A stretch of 9,768 nucleotides of DNA from an uncultured Actinomycetes bacterium (GTDB lineage Bacteria; Actinomycetota; Actinomycetes; Nanopelagicales; Nanopelagicaceae). Of this stretch, positions 1 to 8,719 are shown piece by piece; position 1 is the stretch's first letter; each line of letters starts with the position of its first letter. The notes beneath the pieces are model-generated. The model worked only from the letters and a program-made list of their open reading frames with translations, had not been told where the DNA came from and ran no database searches. The stretch lies in NCBI GenBank assembly GCA_903939005.1, contig CAJAFH010000139.1, positions 1 through 9,768 on the forward strand. The letters are read 5' to 3'. The translations under genes were made by a program, and so were the position numbers.

Positions 1-650
1 AATTAGAAAAAGTTTCTAATGGTGCATGGGCACTAGGCAGCATCAATGCTGATACCCAGCCACAAGTGGCTCAAGCGCTGCAAACAAAAAATGTTCCTTA
101 CGCGGTTGCTCTCATTAACGAACAACCAGTTCCGCTATTTGATCAGAGTCATCCAGAAAATCAAATCAAAATGGTGATTGATAAAGTTTTAACGCTAGCT
201 GCCGAGCAAGGTATCGGTACTGCGCCAGTAGAAACAATCGAACCTGAAGAAGATGAAGCGCTTGCCGCTCTTGAATCCGGTCAATATGAAATTGCACGCG
301 CGGCATATCAGAAATTATTAAGTCGCAAACCAAATGATTCATTAGCTAAGTTAGGTTTAGCACAAACCGAACTGCTAATTCGCACCGAAAAACTCGAAGC
401 AAAGTTAGTCACCGCTCTAGCTGCCTCCGAACCAGATAATGTTAAAGCCCAATTAGATTGCGCCGACTTAGAAGTTATCAGTGGTGATCTAGATGCTGCG
501 TTTAACCGTCTAATCGATTGTGTTCGCCGTTTTGCCGGCCCTGATCGCACTGCAGCAAAGGACCATCTCTTGGCACTCTTCCAATTAGTAGATCCAGCGG
601 ACCCACGACTAAAAGTGGCTCGCACCTCTCTTGCAAGTGCACTTTTCTAG
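1..650 (+). CDS. ybbN: Thioredoxin-TPR co-chaperone, YbbN/CnoX-like (3' part only)
   Basis: The gene enters from the left edge; the first complete codon is at position 3, giving 215 visible residues before the TAG stop at 648-650. Residues about 1-65 are the C-terminal half of a thioredoxin fold: a SINADTQPQVAQAL helix, the cis-proline loop NVPYAVAL (Pro at visible residue 32) and a PVPLF strand. An acidic linker (about 75-86) leads to TPR-like helices (about 83-175), and the C-terminus ends in a DPRLKVARTSLASALF helix typical of actinobacterial members. The CxxC site, if present, lies upstream of the window, so redox activity cannot be judged. E. coli YbbN/CnoX is a holdase co-chaperone acting with chaperonin; transferring that role here is inference. 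A thioredoxin gene (Rv1324) also lies beside glgB in M. tuberculosis, which supports the assignment. The MFS gene follows after 9 bp. Confidence 0.88.
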   Translation, partial: LEKVSNGAWALGSINADTQPQVAQALQTKNVPYAVALINEQPVPLFDQSHPENQIKMVIDKVLTLAAEQGIGTAPVETIEPEEDEALAALESGQYEIARAAYQKLLSRKPNDSLAKLGLAQTELLIRTEKLEAKLVTALAASEPDNVKAQLDCADLEVISGDLDAAFNRLIDCVRRFAGPDRTAAKDHLLALFQLVDPADPRLKVARTSLASALF

Positions 651-659
651 ACGACGTCG

Positions 660-1874
660 ATGAATAAACAAGTCATAACACCTGAAGAAGAGTTTAAAAC
701 TTTAACCAAACTCTTTTTTCTATTTGGTTTTGGGATCATGTCTTGGATCCCTAGATTTCCAGACTTTAAGGAGCGATTAGGCTTAACAAATGGCCAATTT
801 GGCTCAATTATCAGCCTTGGAAATGTGGGTGCATTTGTAAGCCTGCTAACTGTAGGTCACATCGTTCACAAGCTCGGCAGCTATAAAGTTCTAATAGCAA
901 GTACCTGCTCGCTTTACTTAGGTTTTATCTTAATTGCAAGCATCTCTTCTAGTTTGATCTTTATTCCAGTTGTAATTCTGGTGGGTTTTTCTAGTTCGGC
1001 TTTTCATATTTCAGTCAATAGTCAGGCTTTTGATAGCCAAACTCGAATTACCAAACCAATCATTGTGAAGTTACATGGCATCTGGACTATCGGCGCAGTT
1101 AGTACTGGCCTGGTATCAGGTCTCTTGATTGGCCGAATCTCTGCAACAGTGCAGCTAAACATTGTTTACGTTCTCGTATTCTTTCTTAAAATTAAATATA
1201 TAAATAAATTGCGCCCAGTAACCCTTTTGCCAAAACTCGAAGACGATCATTATTCGGTCAAGCAGATCTTTAAATCACTGCGGTTTGATCGACTAATAGC
1301 TGGTGGCATGATCTGTGCCATTCTGCTTGAGATCGCAATGGGCGATTGGTCAAATATATTTGCGCGCGAATATCTGGGAATCAAGGGCGGTTTAATTACT
1401 CTTCCATATATTCTCTTTATGAGTGCCATGATTGCTGGCAGACTTGGCATTTCTAGGATTATTGATCGGATGCCAATTAACCGAGCAGCCAACATCGGTT
1501 CGGTAACTGGTGGCACCTTCTTTCTAATTGGTGTTTTGGCTTCGATCTTATTTGGTGACACTCATCAATACTGGGCCTTTGGAATATTCTCATTCGGTTG
1601 CCTCATGGCTGGTTTGGGCACCTCTTTCGTAGTGCCAAGTTTCTTTAATGCAGCAAGTGCTCGAAGCGCGTTTCCAAGTGCAGTTGTAATTGGTCAAATT
1701 GGTTTAATTAATAATTTCTTGATCTTTGGTGGCAAATGGGTGATTGCCTGGACCGCGCAGTTCACTTCCTTGGCCGTTGCCCTCTTGATTCCAGCAGTAA
1801 TGGCGCTATCTGTTCCGCTCTTCTCAAAGGCTTTGTTAAGCGGTAATGCCAAAGGGCAAGCAGACGAAAAATAG
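660..1874 (+). CDS. MFS transporter, YbjJ-like, 12 predicted helices
   Basis: A 404-residue hydrophobic protein with about twelve membrane segments in two halves (roughly residues 18-178 and 212-388), separated by a charged loop (KLRPVTLLPKLEDDHYS) as in the major facilitator superfamily. GHIVHKLG after helix 2 is a degenerate MFS motif A, with AGRLGISRIIDRMP as its counterpart in the second half. The pattern VNSQAFD...KPIIVKLHGIWTIGA resembles the YbjJ/FucP-like branch, where a conserved FHG..S.G follows helix 4. Substrate is unknown; sugar transport would fit the adjacent glucan genes but nothing in the sequence proves it. The ATG at 660 has no visible Shine-Dalgarno sequence and lies 9 bp after the thioredoxin-TPR stop, so co-transcription is likely. 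It looks more AT-rich than its neighbours, with ATA codons around 1195-1210, which could mean later acquisition or only membrane-protein codon bias. Its stop lies 6 bp from the convergent glgB stop. Confidence 0.82.
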   Translation: MNKQVITPEEEFKTLTKLFFLFGFGIMSWIPRFPDFKERLGLTNGQFGSIISLGNVGAFVSLLTVGHIVHKLGSYKVLIASTCSLYLGFILIASISSSLIFIPVVILVGFSSSAFHISVNSQAFDSQTRITKPIIVKLHGIWTIGAVSTGLVSGLLIGRISATVQLNIVYVLVFFLKIKYINKLRPVTLLPKLEDDHYSVKQIFKSLRFDRLIAGGMICAILLEIAMGDWSNIFAREYLGIKGGLITLPYILFMSAMIAGRLGISRIIDRMPINRAANIGSVTGGTFFLIGVLASILFGDTHQYWAFGIFSFGCLMAGLGTSFVVPSFFNAASARSAFPSAVVIGQIGLINNFLIFGGKWVIAWTAQFTSLAVALLIPAVMALSVPLFSKALLSGNAKGQADEK

Positions 1875-1880
1875 GTGTTT

Positions 1881-3776
1881 TTAAGCTAATTTCAGCCACA
1901 GCGTAGCAAGCGGGGCCACTCTTAACGTAATGACTAAGTCAGATCCTTCAGCCACATCAACTGGTTGATTAATAACGCCACTTCCACCAAAAGCTAAATC
2001 ATCGGTATTTAAAACTTCGTGCCAGGTTCCGGCTTTTGGCATTGGCAAACGATAGTTCTCATGTGGCACGGGTGAGAAATTAGTTATGCAGACAAGGGGC
2101 TGATCATCATCTGCCCACCGAGTAAATGCTAAAACATTACTTGCTGCATCGTTGCCAACCAACCAAGAGAATCCTTCTGGTGAAGTATCTTTCTGGAAAA
2201 GAGCAGGGGTTGATTTATAAAGATTATTTATCTGAGAAATAGTTTTTGATACACCACTATGTTCATCGTATTGAGTTAAGTGCCACTGCAACCCGGCTGA
2301 TTCACTCCACTCATCATTTTGGGCAAACTCTTGACCCATAAAGAGAAGCTTCTTGCCAGGGTGTGCCCACATGAATCCGTATAGGGCGCGTAGCGTTGCT
2401 AACTTCTGCCAACGATCACCTGGGAATTTATTTACAAGTGAACCTTTGCCATGGACAACTTCATCATGTGAAAGCGGCAACATAAAGTTTTCGGACCAGG
2501 CATAGAGAATTGAGAATGTTACTTCGTTGTGGTGATGGACGCGATGGATTGGATCGCGCTGTAGATATTCCAAAGTGTCATGCATCCAGCCCATATTCCA
2601 CTTAAATCCAAAGCCGATTCCATCTGAATCAGTACTTCTTGTTACGCCAGGCCAAGCTGTTGATTCTTCAGCAATCATCATGATGCCGGGGTGGGTGCGA
2701 TATGCCGTAGAAGTTGCTTCTTGCAATAACTGCACAGCTTCGAGATTCTCACGGCCACCAAATTTATTAGGAACCCATTCGCCTTCTTTACGCGAATAAT
2801 CCAAATACAGCATCGAAGCAACAGCATCTACCCGCAGCCCATCAATGTGATATTCGGTTAACCAATAAAGCGCGCTAGCGACGATGAAGTTGCGAACTTC
2901 ATTGCGACCGAAGTTAAAGATCAGCGTGCCCCAGTCGGGATGCTCACCTAAACGGGGATCTGCATGCTCATAAAGGGCAGTTCCATCGAATTTAGCTAGC
3001 GCCCATTCATCTTTAGGAAAATGCGCAGGCACCCAATCGAGGATCACACCAATACCAGCATTGTGAAGGGCGTTGACTAAATATTTAAATTCATCGGGTG
3101 AACCAAAGCGCGAAGATGGTGCAAAGAAAGAAGTTACTTGATAACCCCACGAAGGACCATACGGATGTTCCATGACAGGTAGGAATTCAACGTGCGTGAA
3201 GCCAGTTTCTTGTAAGTAGGCAACTAGCTCAGTTGCTAAATCACGATAACTTAGACCTAAACGCCAAGAACCTAAGTGAACTTCATAGACAGATACCGCG
3301 CTACGCCAAGACTCAAATTTACTTCGCTCGGAAATCCAGCTCTCATCACTCCATTGGTAATTCGATTCTTCGACAATTGAAGCAGTTAGTGGTGGGATCT
3401 CGGTAGCACGAGCCATGGGATCAGCATGATCAACCCAACGTCCATCATTGGTGTGAACGGCGAATTTGTATTTAGTACCAGGTGCTAAATCGGCAATAAA
3501 GATTTGCCAGATGCCAGTATTTTCAATGCGCCACATACGATGAGTATTGCGATCCCAGTAATTTAGATCGCTGATCAAACTTACATCACGAGCATTTGGT
3601 GCCCAAAGCGCAAAAGAGGTGCCAAGTAAATTTCCCTCAGCATCGCGCTGAGCATGCGAACCTAGAACTTTCCAAAGTTCTTCGTGTCGGCCTTCAGCAA
3701 TTAAATAAAGATCTAGTTCGCCCAAAGCGCCAGGTTGATTCGGTACTACCTGGGGTTTGCGGCGAAAGAGTTTCAT
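1881..3776 (-). CDS. glgB: 1,4-alpha-glucan branching enzyme GlgB (short form without N1)
   Basis: A 631-residue GH13 branching enzyme that cuts an alpha-1,4 chain and re-attaches it through an alpha-1,6 bond in cytoplasmic glycogen-like glucan. Domain order: CBM48-like module (about 50-135, with TSFALWAPNARDVSLI), catalytic barrel (about 165-530) and C-terminal beta domain (about 540-631). The catalytic triad aligns with E. coli GlgB D405/E458/D526 with identical spacing: nucleophile D317 (DGLRVDAVAS), acid/base E370 (MIAEEST) and D438 (LPLSHDEVVHGKGS). E. coli and most actinobacterial GlgB are about 730 residues; this one starts at GELDLYLIAEGRHEELW, the usual junction after the N1 module, so N1 is absent as in shorter Bacillus-type enzymes. 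N1 affects chain-length preference in other GlgB, so branch pattern may differ (inference). The ATG starts 3 nt after the glgE stop with no clear Shine-Dalgarno sequence, which suggests reinitiation in an aceE-glgE-glgB operon. Confidence 0.97.
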   Translation of the reverse strand: MKLFRRKPQVVPNQPGALGELDLYLIAEGRHEELWKVLGSHAQRDAEGNLLGTSFALWAPNARDVSLISDLNYWDRNTHRMWRIENTGIWQIFIADLAPGTKYKFAVHTNDGRWVDHADPMARATEIPPLTASIVEESNYQWSDESWISERSKFESWRSAVSVYEVHLGSWRLGLSYRDLATELVAYLQETGFTHVEFLPVMEHPYGPSWGYQVTSFFAPSSRFGSPDEFKYLVNALHNAGIGVILDWVPAHFPKDEWALAKFDGTALYEHADPRLGEHPDWGTLIFNFGRNEVRNFIVASALYWLTEYHIDGLRVDAVASMLYLDYSRKEGEWVPNKFGGRENLEAVQLLQEATSTAYRTHPGIMMIAEESTAWPGVTRSTDSDGIGFGFKWNMGWMHDTLEYLQRDPIHRVHHHNEVTFSILYAWSENFMLPLSHDEVVHGKGSLVNKFPGDRWQKLATLRALYGFMWAHPGKKLLFMGQEFAQNDEWSESAGLQWHLTQYDEHSGVSKTISQINNLYKSTPALFQKDTSPEGFSWLVGNDAASNVLAFTRWADDDQPLVCITNFSPVPHENYRLPMPKAGTWHEVLNTDDLAFGGSGVINQPVDVAEGSDLVITLRVAPLATLWLKLA

Positions 3777-3779
3777 TAG

Positions 3780-5510
3780 TTAAGGGATCCGCACCACGGC
3801 AATATGAGCCACATTGTTGTAATCGCCTCGCGGATCAAGGCTGACAAAGCTGTCGCGATTCCAGCTAAATGAATTTCCGGTTATCTGGTCATCAACCACA
3901 AATGAATCTCCAGTTAGTCCCAGCATATCCATGTTCCAGTGAACCACAGTCGCTTGCGCATTTGAAGGGTCAAGATTGACGATCACCAGTACTAGATTCT
4001 CACCGTCACGCTTGGAATAAGCGATTATGGCCTCATTATCTGTATGGTGGAAATGCAGATTGCGCAGGCGCTGCAGTGCACGGTTGGCGTTACGGATCTT
4101 GTTTAACTTAGTAACTAGCGGCACTAGAGATTGCTTAGCGCCATCCCAGTCGCGCACCTTAATCTGATATTTCTCAGAATCTAAGTATTCTTCGCGGCCT
4201 TCACTTAAAACCCGGTGTTCAAAGAGTTCATAACCAGCATACATACCCCATGATGGAGTTAACGTTGCAGCTAAAACTGCACGCAAGGCAAACATTGCTG
4301 GGTTTCCGCTTTGCAAATGAAACGGCAAGATATCTGGCGTATTGACCCAGAAATTAGGGCGAAAGAAGGCACTGGTTTGATGTGAAACTTCATTGCCATA
4401 TTCAGTTAGCTCATGCTTGGTAGTGCGCCAAGTGAAGTAGGTATAAGACTGCTGGAAGCCAGCTTTGCCAAGTGCATGCATCATGGCTGGCTTAGTAAAA
4501 GCTTCGGCTAAGAAAATAATCTCGGGGTACTTGGCATTAACTTTTGAAATTAAAGTTTGCCAGAAAAGCACTGGTTTAGTGTGTGGATTATCAACTCGGA
4601 AGATAGTTACGCCTTTGCTAATCCAAAGTTCACAGATTCGATAAACCTCAGCAACTAGCCCATCAAAATCATCATCAAAGTTAATTGGATAAATATCTTG
4701 ATACTTCTTTGGCGGGTTCTCGGCGTAGGCAATCGTGCCATCGGTCCGATAGTTAAACCACTTCGGATGCTCTTTAACCCACGGATGATCTGGTGAAGTT
4801 TGCAAGGCTAGATCTAGTGCTATTTCAAGATCTAACTTATTTGCCTCTTCTACGAATTTTTCAAAATCTTTCATCGTGCCAAGTGCTGGATTAATCGCAT
4901 CATGGCCACCATCAGAATTTCCGATGCCCCATGGAACACCTGGATCATTTGGCCCGGCTGTTAAAGTGTTATTCGGGCCTTTGCGGTGAGAGATGCCAAT
5001 TGGATGAATTGGCGGGATATAAAGAACGTCAAAACCCATATCTTTCACTGCTTTTAGCCGCTTTGCTGCAGTGCCAAAATTTCCACTGGCAAAAGTTCCA
5101 TCCTTATTTATGCTGGCGCCTTCACTTCGCGGGAAGAATTCATACCAAGCGCCAACTAAAGCTCGTTCGCGTTCAACATAGACTGGAAATTGTGGCGAGT
5201 TAGTTGTCACAGTGCGATATCGAGTAACTATGGCTGCTGCTATTTCAAAAGTGAAGTTACCTAGCTTTGGTAGCGCGATGAGCGCTTCGTAGCGATCAGT
5301 ACCGGGATTACGTTCAATGGCTGCTACGCGAGATAACTCTTTACCTTTGCTGTCGCGAGTAACTACCTCAACCTGCGGATAGTCATGACCTTCGCCAGCA
5401 ACAGTTGCACTTACTAAAATTTCTTCATTAACAATTGCTTTAACAGGAACAAATTCTCCCCCAAAGTAAATTGTGGGGGAGATATCAGTGATTGCGACGC
5501 GGCCGATCAA
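3780..5510 (-). CDS. glgE: Maltose-1-phosphate maltosyltransferase GlgE, lacking the S domain
   Basis: A GH13_3 enzyme that transfers maltosyl units from alpha-maltose-1-phosphate to a growing alpha-1,4-glucan. Residues 1-110 form the N domain ([10 protein letters not shown] start, as in mycobacterial GlgE), about 120-470 the barrel with its B insert, and about 480-576 the C domain. The catalytic residues match Streptomyces GlgEI D394/E423/D480 in spacing: D307 ([10 protein letters not shown]), E336 (FLAEAF) and D393 (NTPDIL). Family signatures [18 protein letters not shown] and EYLDSEKY are intact. The length is odd: 576 residues against about 675-700. The deficit lies before the barrel, where the helical S domain normally inserts; here [13 protein letters not shown] N-domain sequence runs straight to [13 protein letters not shown]. 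The start is TTG at 5508-5510, supported by a GAGGG site 6 nt upstream, by alignment of the N-terminus, and by an in-frame stop nine codons above with no other start between. It overlaps the aceE stop by 4 nt. Confidence 0.96.
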   Translation of the reverse strand: MIGRVAITDISPTIYFGGEFVPVKAIVNEEILVSATVAGEGHDYPQVEVVTRDSKGKELSRVAAIERNPGTDRYEALIALPKLGNFTFEIAAAIVTRYRTVTTNSPQFPVYVERERALVGAWYEFFPRSEGASINKDGTFASGNFGTAAKRLKAVKDMGFDVLYIPPIHPIGISHRKGPNNTLTAGPNDPGVPWGIGNSDGGHDAINPALGTMKDFEKFVEEANKLDLEIALDLALQTSPDHPWVKEHPKWFNYRTDGTIAYAENPPKKYQDIYPINFDDDFDGLVAEVYRICELWISKGVTIFRVDNPHTKPVLFWQTLISKVNAKYPEIIFLAEAFTKPAMMHALGKAGFQQSYTYFTWRTTKHELTEYGNEVSHQTSAFFRPNFWVNTPDILPFHLQSGNPAMFALRAVLAATLTPSWGMYAGYELFEHRVLSEGREEYLDSEKYQIKVRDWDGAKQSLVPLVTKLNKIRNANRALQRLRNLHFHHTDNEAIIAYSKRDGENLVLVIVNLDPSNAQATVVHWNMDMLGLTGDSFVVDDQITGNSFSWNRDSFVSLDPRGDYNNVAHIAVVRIP

Positions 5511-8227
5511 CCCGAACCCTCGGTGTTGCCAGCTTCAGCTGCAGTCACATCATTAATCTGATACTTATCAATTGCTTCTTGAACAGTCTTAGCTTTGACC
5601 TCGCCAAGCTTTGCTAGTTGTTGCAAAGTTGCGACCACGATTGATTCGGCATCAACCTTAAAGTGACGACGAAGTGCGCCACGAGTATCTGATAATCCAA
5701 AGCCATCGGTACCAAGGGACGAGAATTGACCTGGAACCCAAGGCGCAATTTGATCTTGAACTGCACGCATGAAATCACTCACGGCAACTACTGGTCCTTC
5801 GGCGCTAGCTAACTTCTTAGTTACATACGCCTGCTTGGTGTCACTTGGGTGCAACAAGTTATGGCTATCGGTTTCTAAACCATCGCGACGAAGTTCGTTC
5901 CAAGAGGTAACTGACCAAACTGAAGCTGCTACGCCCCAATCTTCAGCAAGTAACTTCTGTGCTTTCAGTGCCCAGTTAACGCCAACACCAGAGGCTAAGA
6001 GCTGTGCTTTCTTCTTGCTGCGAATTTCAGCAGGTGAATAAAGGTAAAGACCCTTTAATAGCCCTTCAATATCTAGGTTTTCTGGCTCTGCTGGCTGCAT
6101 ATATGGCTCGTTATATACAGTGAGGTAGTAATAAACATTCTCACTATTTTCGCCATACATACGACGCAAACCATCTTTAACAATATGGCCGAGTTCGAAT
6201 CCGAAAGCTGGGTCATAAGAAACGATGGCTGGGTTGGTCGAAGCCAATAGATGTGAATGTCCATCTTCGTGTTGTAGACCTTCGCCGTTTAGCGTGGTGC
6301 GGCCGGCAGTAGCACCGACTACGAAACCGCGAACTAACTGATCAGCAGCTGCCCAGAAAGCATCGCCGGTACGTTGGAATCCGAACATTGAGTAGAAAAT
6401 GTAGATCGGGATCATTGGTTCATCATGTGTTGAGTAGGAAGATCCGACTGCTGTGAATGATGCAACTGAGCCAGCTTCATTAATACCTTCGTGCAGAATC
6501 ACACCTGAAGTGGATTCCTTATACGAAAGCATTAGCTCGCGGTCAACTGATAAGTATTTCTGACCATTTGGTGAATAGATCTTTAAAGTTGGGAACAATG
6601 AATCCATACCAAAGGTGCGTGCTTCATCAGGAATGATTGGTACTAAACGAGAACCTAGACCCGGATCCTTGATTAGATCTTTAAGCATGCGAACAAATGC
6701 CATCGTGGTCGCGATTTCTTGCTGCCCAGAGCCACGGCGAACTGATTCATATACTGAATCATCAGGTTGTGGCAATGGACGCGAAATCTTGCGACGTGAT
6801 GGAATCGAACCACCAAGTGCGGCGCGACGTTCCTGCAGATATTTAGCTTCAGGTGAATCATCAGTTGGGCGATAGTACGGAGGTAATTTCGCATCTAGTT
6901 GAGCATCAGCAATTGGAATACCTAAACGATCGCGGAATTCGACAATGTCTTCCATCGACATCTTCTTCATCTGGTGCGTTGAGTTGCGACCTTCGAAGTG
7001 CGAGCCAAGTGTCCAGCCCTTAACTGTCTTTGCCAGAATTACGGTTGGGCGACCATTTGAATTCATGGCCGCTGTGTAGGCGGCAAATAACTTGCGATAG
7101 TCGTGGCCACCGCGTCGTAAGCCCCAAATCTTGTCATCTGACCAGTCCGCAACCATGGCTGCAGTGCGTGGATCACGAGCAAAGAAGTTATCGCGTACGA
7201 ATTTTCCACTCTCAGCTTTAAATGTTTGATAATCACCATCAAGAGTCTTGTTCATTAAATCAACAAGTGCGCCTTCGCGATCTTGCGCAAGCAGTGGATC
7301 CCACTCGCGACCCCAAACAACTTTGAGTACGTTCCAACCGGCACCGCGGAAGATTGATTCAAGTTCTTGAATAATTTTTCCGTTACCACGAACTGGGCCA
7401 TCTAGACGTTGCAAGTTACAGTTAACAACGAAAGTTAAGTTATCTAGATTCTCGCGAGTTGCTAAACCAATGGCACCTAAAGTATCAACTTCATCAACTT
7501 CGCCATCACCTAAGAAAGCCCACACATGTTGTTGGCTGGTGTCTTTTATTCCGCGATTGTGTAAGTAACGATTAAATCTAGCTTGATAAATTGCATTAAG
7601 TGGACCAATACCCATTGACACAGTCGGGAACTGCCAGAAATCTGGCATCAAACGTGGATGTGGATATGAAGAAAGTCCACCACCTTTATGTGAAAGCTCT
7701 TGGCGGAAACCATCTAATTGATCTTCGCTAAAACGACCTTCTAGAAATGCGCGAGCATACATTCCGGGGCTGGCATGTCCTTGGAAGAAAATCTGATCGC
7801 CGCCACCTGGATGATCTTGACCGCGGAAGAAGTGGTTGAATCCAACTTCATAAAGTGATGCTGAAGATGCATAAGTTGAAATGTGACCACCAACGCCAAC
7901 GCCTGGGCGTTGCGCACGGTGCACCAACATTGCCGCATTCCACCGGTTATATTGTCGAATCCGACGTTCGACTGCTTCATCGCCAGGAAATTCTGGTTCA
8001 CTATCTGAAGGAATACTGTTGATGTAATCAGTTGCGCGCAATCCTGCGATACCAATGTTCTTCTCTTGCGCACGTTTTAGCAGTGAGAGCATTAAGTAAC
8101 GAGCACGTACGGGGCCGGCGTTAGCCAGCGCCGCATCAAATGATGCTTTCCATTCGGCAGTTTCCGAAGGGTCGATATCGACTAGTTGGTCGACGATCTG
8201 ATCTGGCGTCTCAAATGTTTCGCTCAT
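5507..8227 (-). CDS. aceE: Pyruvate dehydrogenase E1 component, homodimeric AceE type
   Basis: A 906-residue thiamine-diphosphate enzyme that decarboxylates pyruvate and passes the acetyl group to the lipoyl domain of E2, feeding acetyl-CoA to the TCA cycle. The length matches actinobacterial AceE (E. coli 887). The ThDP/magnesium motif is GDGE at 240-243, with NCN around 269-271; [17 protein letters not shown] follows. The middle domain has [14 protein letters not shown] and EGINEAG (580-586, carrying the conserved cofactor-contacting glutamate), then [12 protein letters not shown] and [14 protein letters not shown] (646-659, catalytic histidines). The C-terminal transketolase-like domain has ASGV...[14 protein letters not shown] and [19 protein letters not shown]. 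No break or missing motif is seen. The ATG at 8225-8227 has only AGGG two bases away, too close to be a good ribosome site, so the start may be leaderless or weakly initiated. It heads an operon with glgE and glgB and is divergent from DUF3052. Confidence 0.98.
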   Translation of the reverse strand: MSETFETPDQIVDQLVDIDPSETAEWKASFDAALANAGPVRARYLMLSLLKRAQEKNIGIAGLRATDYINSIPSDSEPEFPGDEAVERRIRQYNRWNAAMLVHRAQRPGVGVGGHISTYASSASLYEVGFNHFFRGQDHPGGGDQIFFQGHASPGMYARAFLEGRFSEDQLDGFRQELSHKGGGLSSYPHPRLMPDFWQFPTVSMGIGPLNAIYQARFNRYLHNRGIKDTSQQHVWAFLGDGEVDEVDTLGAIGLATRENLDNLTFVVNCNLQRLDGPVRGNGKIIQELESIFRGAGWNVLKVVWGREWDPLLAQDREGALVDLMNKTLDGDYQTFKAESGKFVRDNFFARDPRTAAMVADWSDDKIWGLRRGGHDYRKLFAAYTAAMNSNGRPTVILAKTVKGWTLGSHFEGRNSTHQMKKMSMEDIVEFRDRLGIPIADAQLDAKLPPYYRPTDDSPEAKYLQERRAALGGSIPSRRKISRPLPQPDDSVYESVRRGSGQQEIATTMAFVRMLKDLIKDPGLGSRLVPIIPDEARTFGMDSLFPTLKIYSPNGQKYLSVDRELMLSYKESTSGVILHEGINEAGSVASFTAVGSSYSTHDEPMIPIYIFYSMFGFQRTGDAFWAAADQLVRGFVVGATAGRTTLNGEGLQHEDGHSHLLASTNPAIVSYDPAFGFELGHIVKDGLRRMYGENSENVYYYLTVYNEPYMQPAEPENLDIEGLLKGLYLYSPAEIRSKKKAQLLASGVGVNWALKAQKLLAEDWGVAASVWSVTSWNELRRDGLETDSHNLLHPSDTKQAYVTKKLASAEGPVVAVSDFMRAVQDQIAPWVPGQFSSLGTDGFGLSDTRGALRRHFKVDAESIVVATLQQLAKLGEVKAKTVQEAIDKYQINDVTAAEAGNTEGSG
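5517..5521 (-). promoter_or_regulatory. Shine-Dalgarno site of glgE, inside the aceE 3' end
   Basis: On the minus strand GAGGG lies 6 nt before the TTG codon at 5508-5510, within the last codons of aceE. It is the best ribosome-binding match near any start in the minus-strand unit and decides the unusual TTG start. The aceE TGA and the glgE TTG share the string TTGA, the classic arrangement for termination-reinitiation coupling. Confidence 0.65.
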
Positions 8228-8316
8228 GGCCCTATTCTCGCGGTTACTGCCCAGTTGTGTGAAATTGAGAGCGGTTAGGTCTTGCTAAGTGAGCATTTTT
8301 TGGGTGGACTTAGCCA
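8228..8316. promoter_or_regulatory. Divergent promoter region between aceE and the DUF3052 gene
   Basis: This 89-bp gap must hold promoters for both the aceE unit (left) and the DUF3052-ahpE unit (right). I see no convincing -35/-10 pair in either direction. Two small symmetries are present: a 7-bp inverted repeat GCTAAGT (8284-8290) / ACTTAGC (8308-8314) with a 17-nt spacer, and a 7-bp direct repeat GCGGTTA (8240-8246 and 8271-8277) 31 bp apart, about three helical turns. Either could be an operator or chance. There is no clear Shine-Dalgarno site before DUF3052, which fits leaderless initiation, common in actinobacteria. Confidence 0.5.
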
Positions 8317-8709
8317 GTGGCCATGCGTATGGGCTTTGCCAAAGGCGATTTGATCTTGGAAATCGGCTATGCCGCCGACTCTGATGATGCCTTGCGCGCA
8401 AAGATTAAGGGAGTTACGGATACTGAGTTTATTCAGATTGATCCGACCGAAGTCATAGATGGCGTAATCATCTGGTGGCGCGATGGCGATGGCGATTTGA
8501 TCGATGAACTAATGGATGCCCTCACTTTTTTATCTGAAACCGGCCCGGTCTGGGTGATGACTCCGAAGATGGGTCGCCCAAATTATGTTGAAGCAAGTGA
8601 AATCCAAGATGCCGCCCCGATTGCTGGCCTAAGTGTTACCTCGACTATTGCAGTTGCCACAGATTGGACCGCAACTCGTCTAGTGGCACGTAAAGCTGGC
8701 AAACGATAG
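8317..8709 (+). CDS. DUF3052 family protein, unknown function
   Basis: A 130-residue soluble acidic protein matching the actinobacterial DUF3052 family (M. tuberculosis Rv2239c type). Visible family features are an early LxxGDLILEIGY segment, the central VIIWWRDGDGDLIDELMDALTFL block, VWVMTPKMGR, and a C-terminal AAPIAGLSVTSTIAVATDWTATRLV stretch. No signal peptide, membrane segment or catalytic motif is evident, and the biochemical role is unknown. The start is uncertain: GTG 8317, ATG 8323 and ATG 8329 are all in frame, an in-frame TAG at 8311-8313 rules out anything longer, and there is no clear Shine-Dalgarno site. Even the longest form lacks part of the N-terminal leader found in many homologues. 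It sits divergent from aceE and 10 bp upstream of ahpE, the same arrangement as recalled for M. tuberculosis, which suggests a conserved link to one of those neighbours (inference). Confidence 0.87.
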   Translation: MAMRMGFAKGDLILEIGYAADSDDALRAKIKGVTDTEFIQIDPTEVIDGVIIWWRDGDGDLIDELMDALTFLSETGPVWVMTPKMGRPNYVEASEIQDAAPIAGLSVTSTIAVATDWTATRLVARKAGKR

Positions 8710-8719
8710 ATTTCGCGTC

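Noticed and set aside
1865..1890. Bidirectional terminator between the MFS gene and glgB
   Set aside because: The gap is 6 bp, and I found no stem-loop with flanking T/A runs around the two stop codons.
5769..7221. Open frames on the plus strand opposite aceE, at about 5769-6041, 6615-6875 and 7030-7221
   Set aside because: They lie wholly within a complete, strongly conserved aceE, have no ribosome sites and encode low-complexity, unrecognisable proteins.
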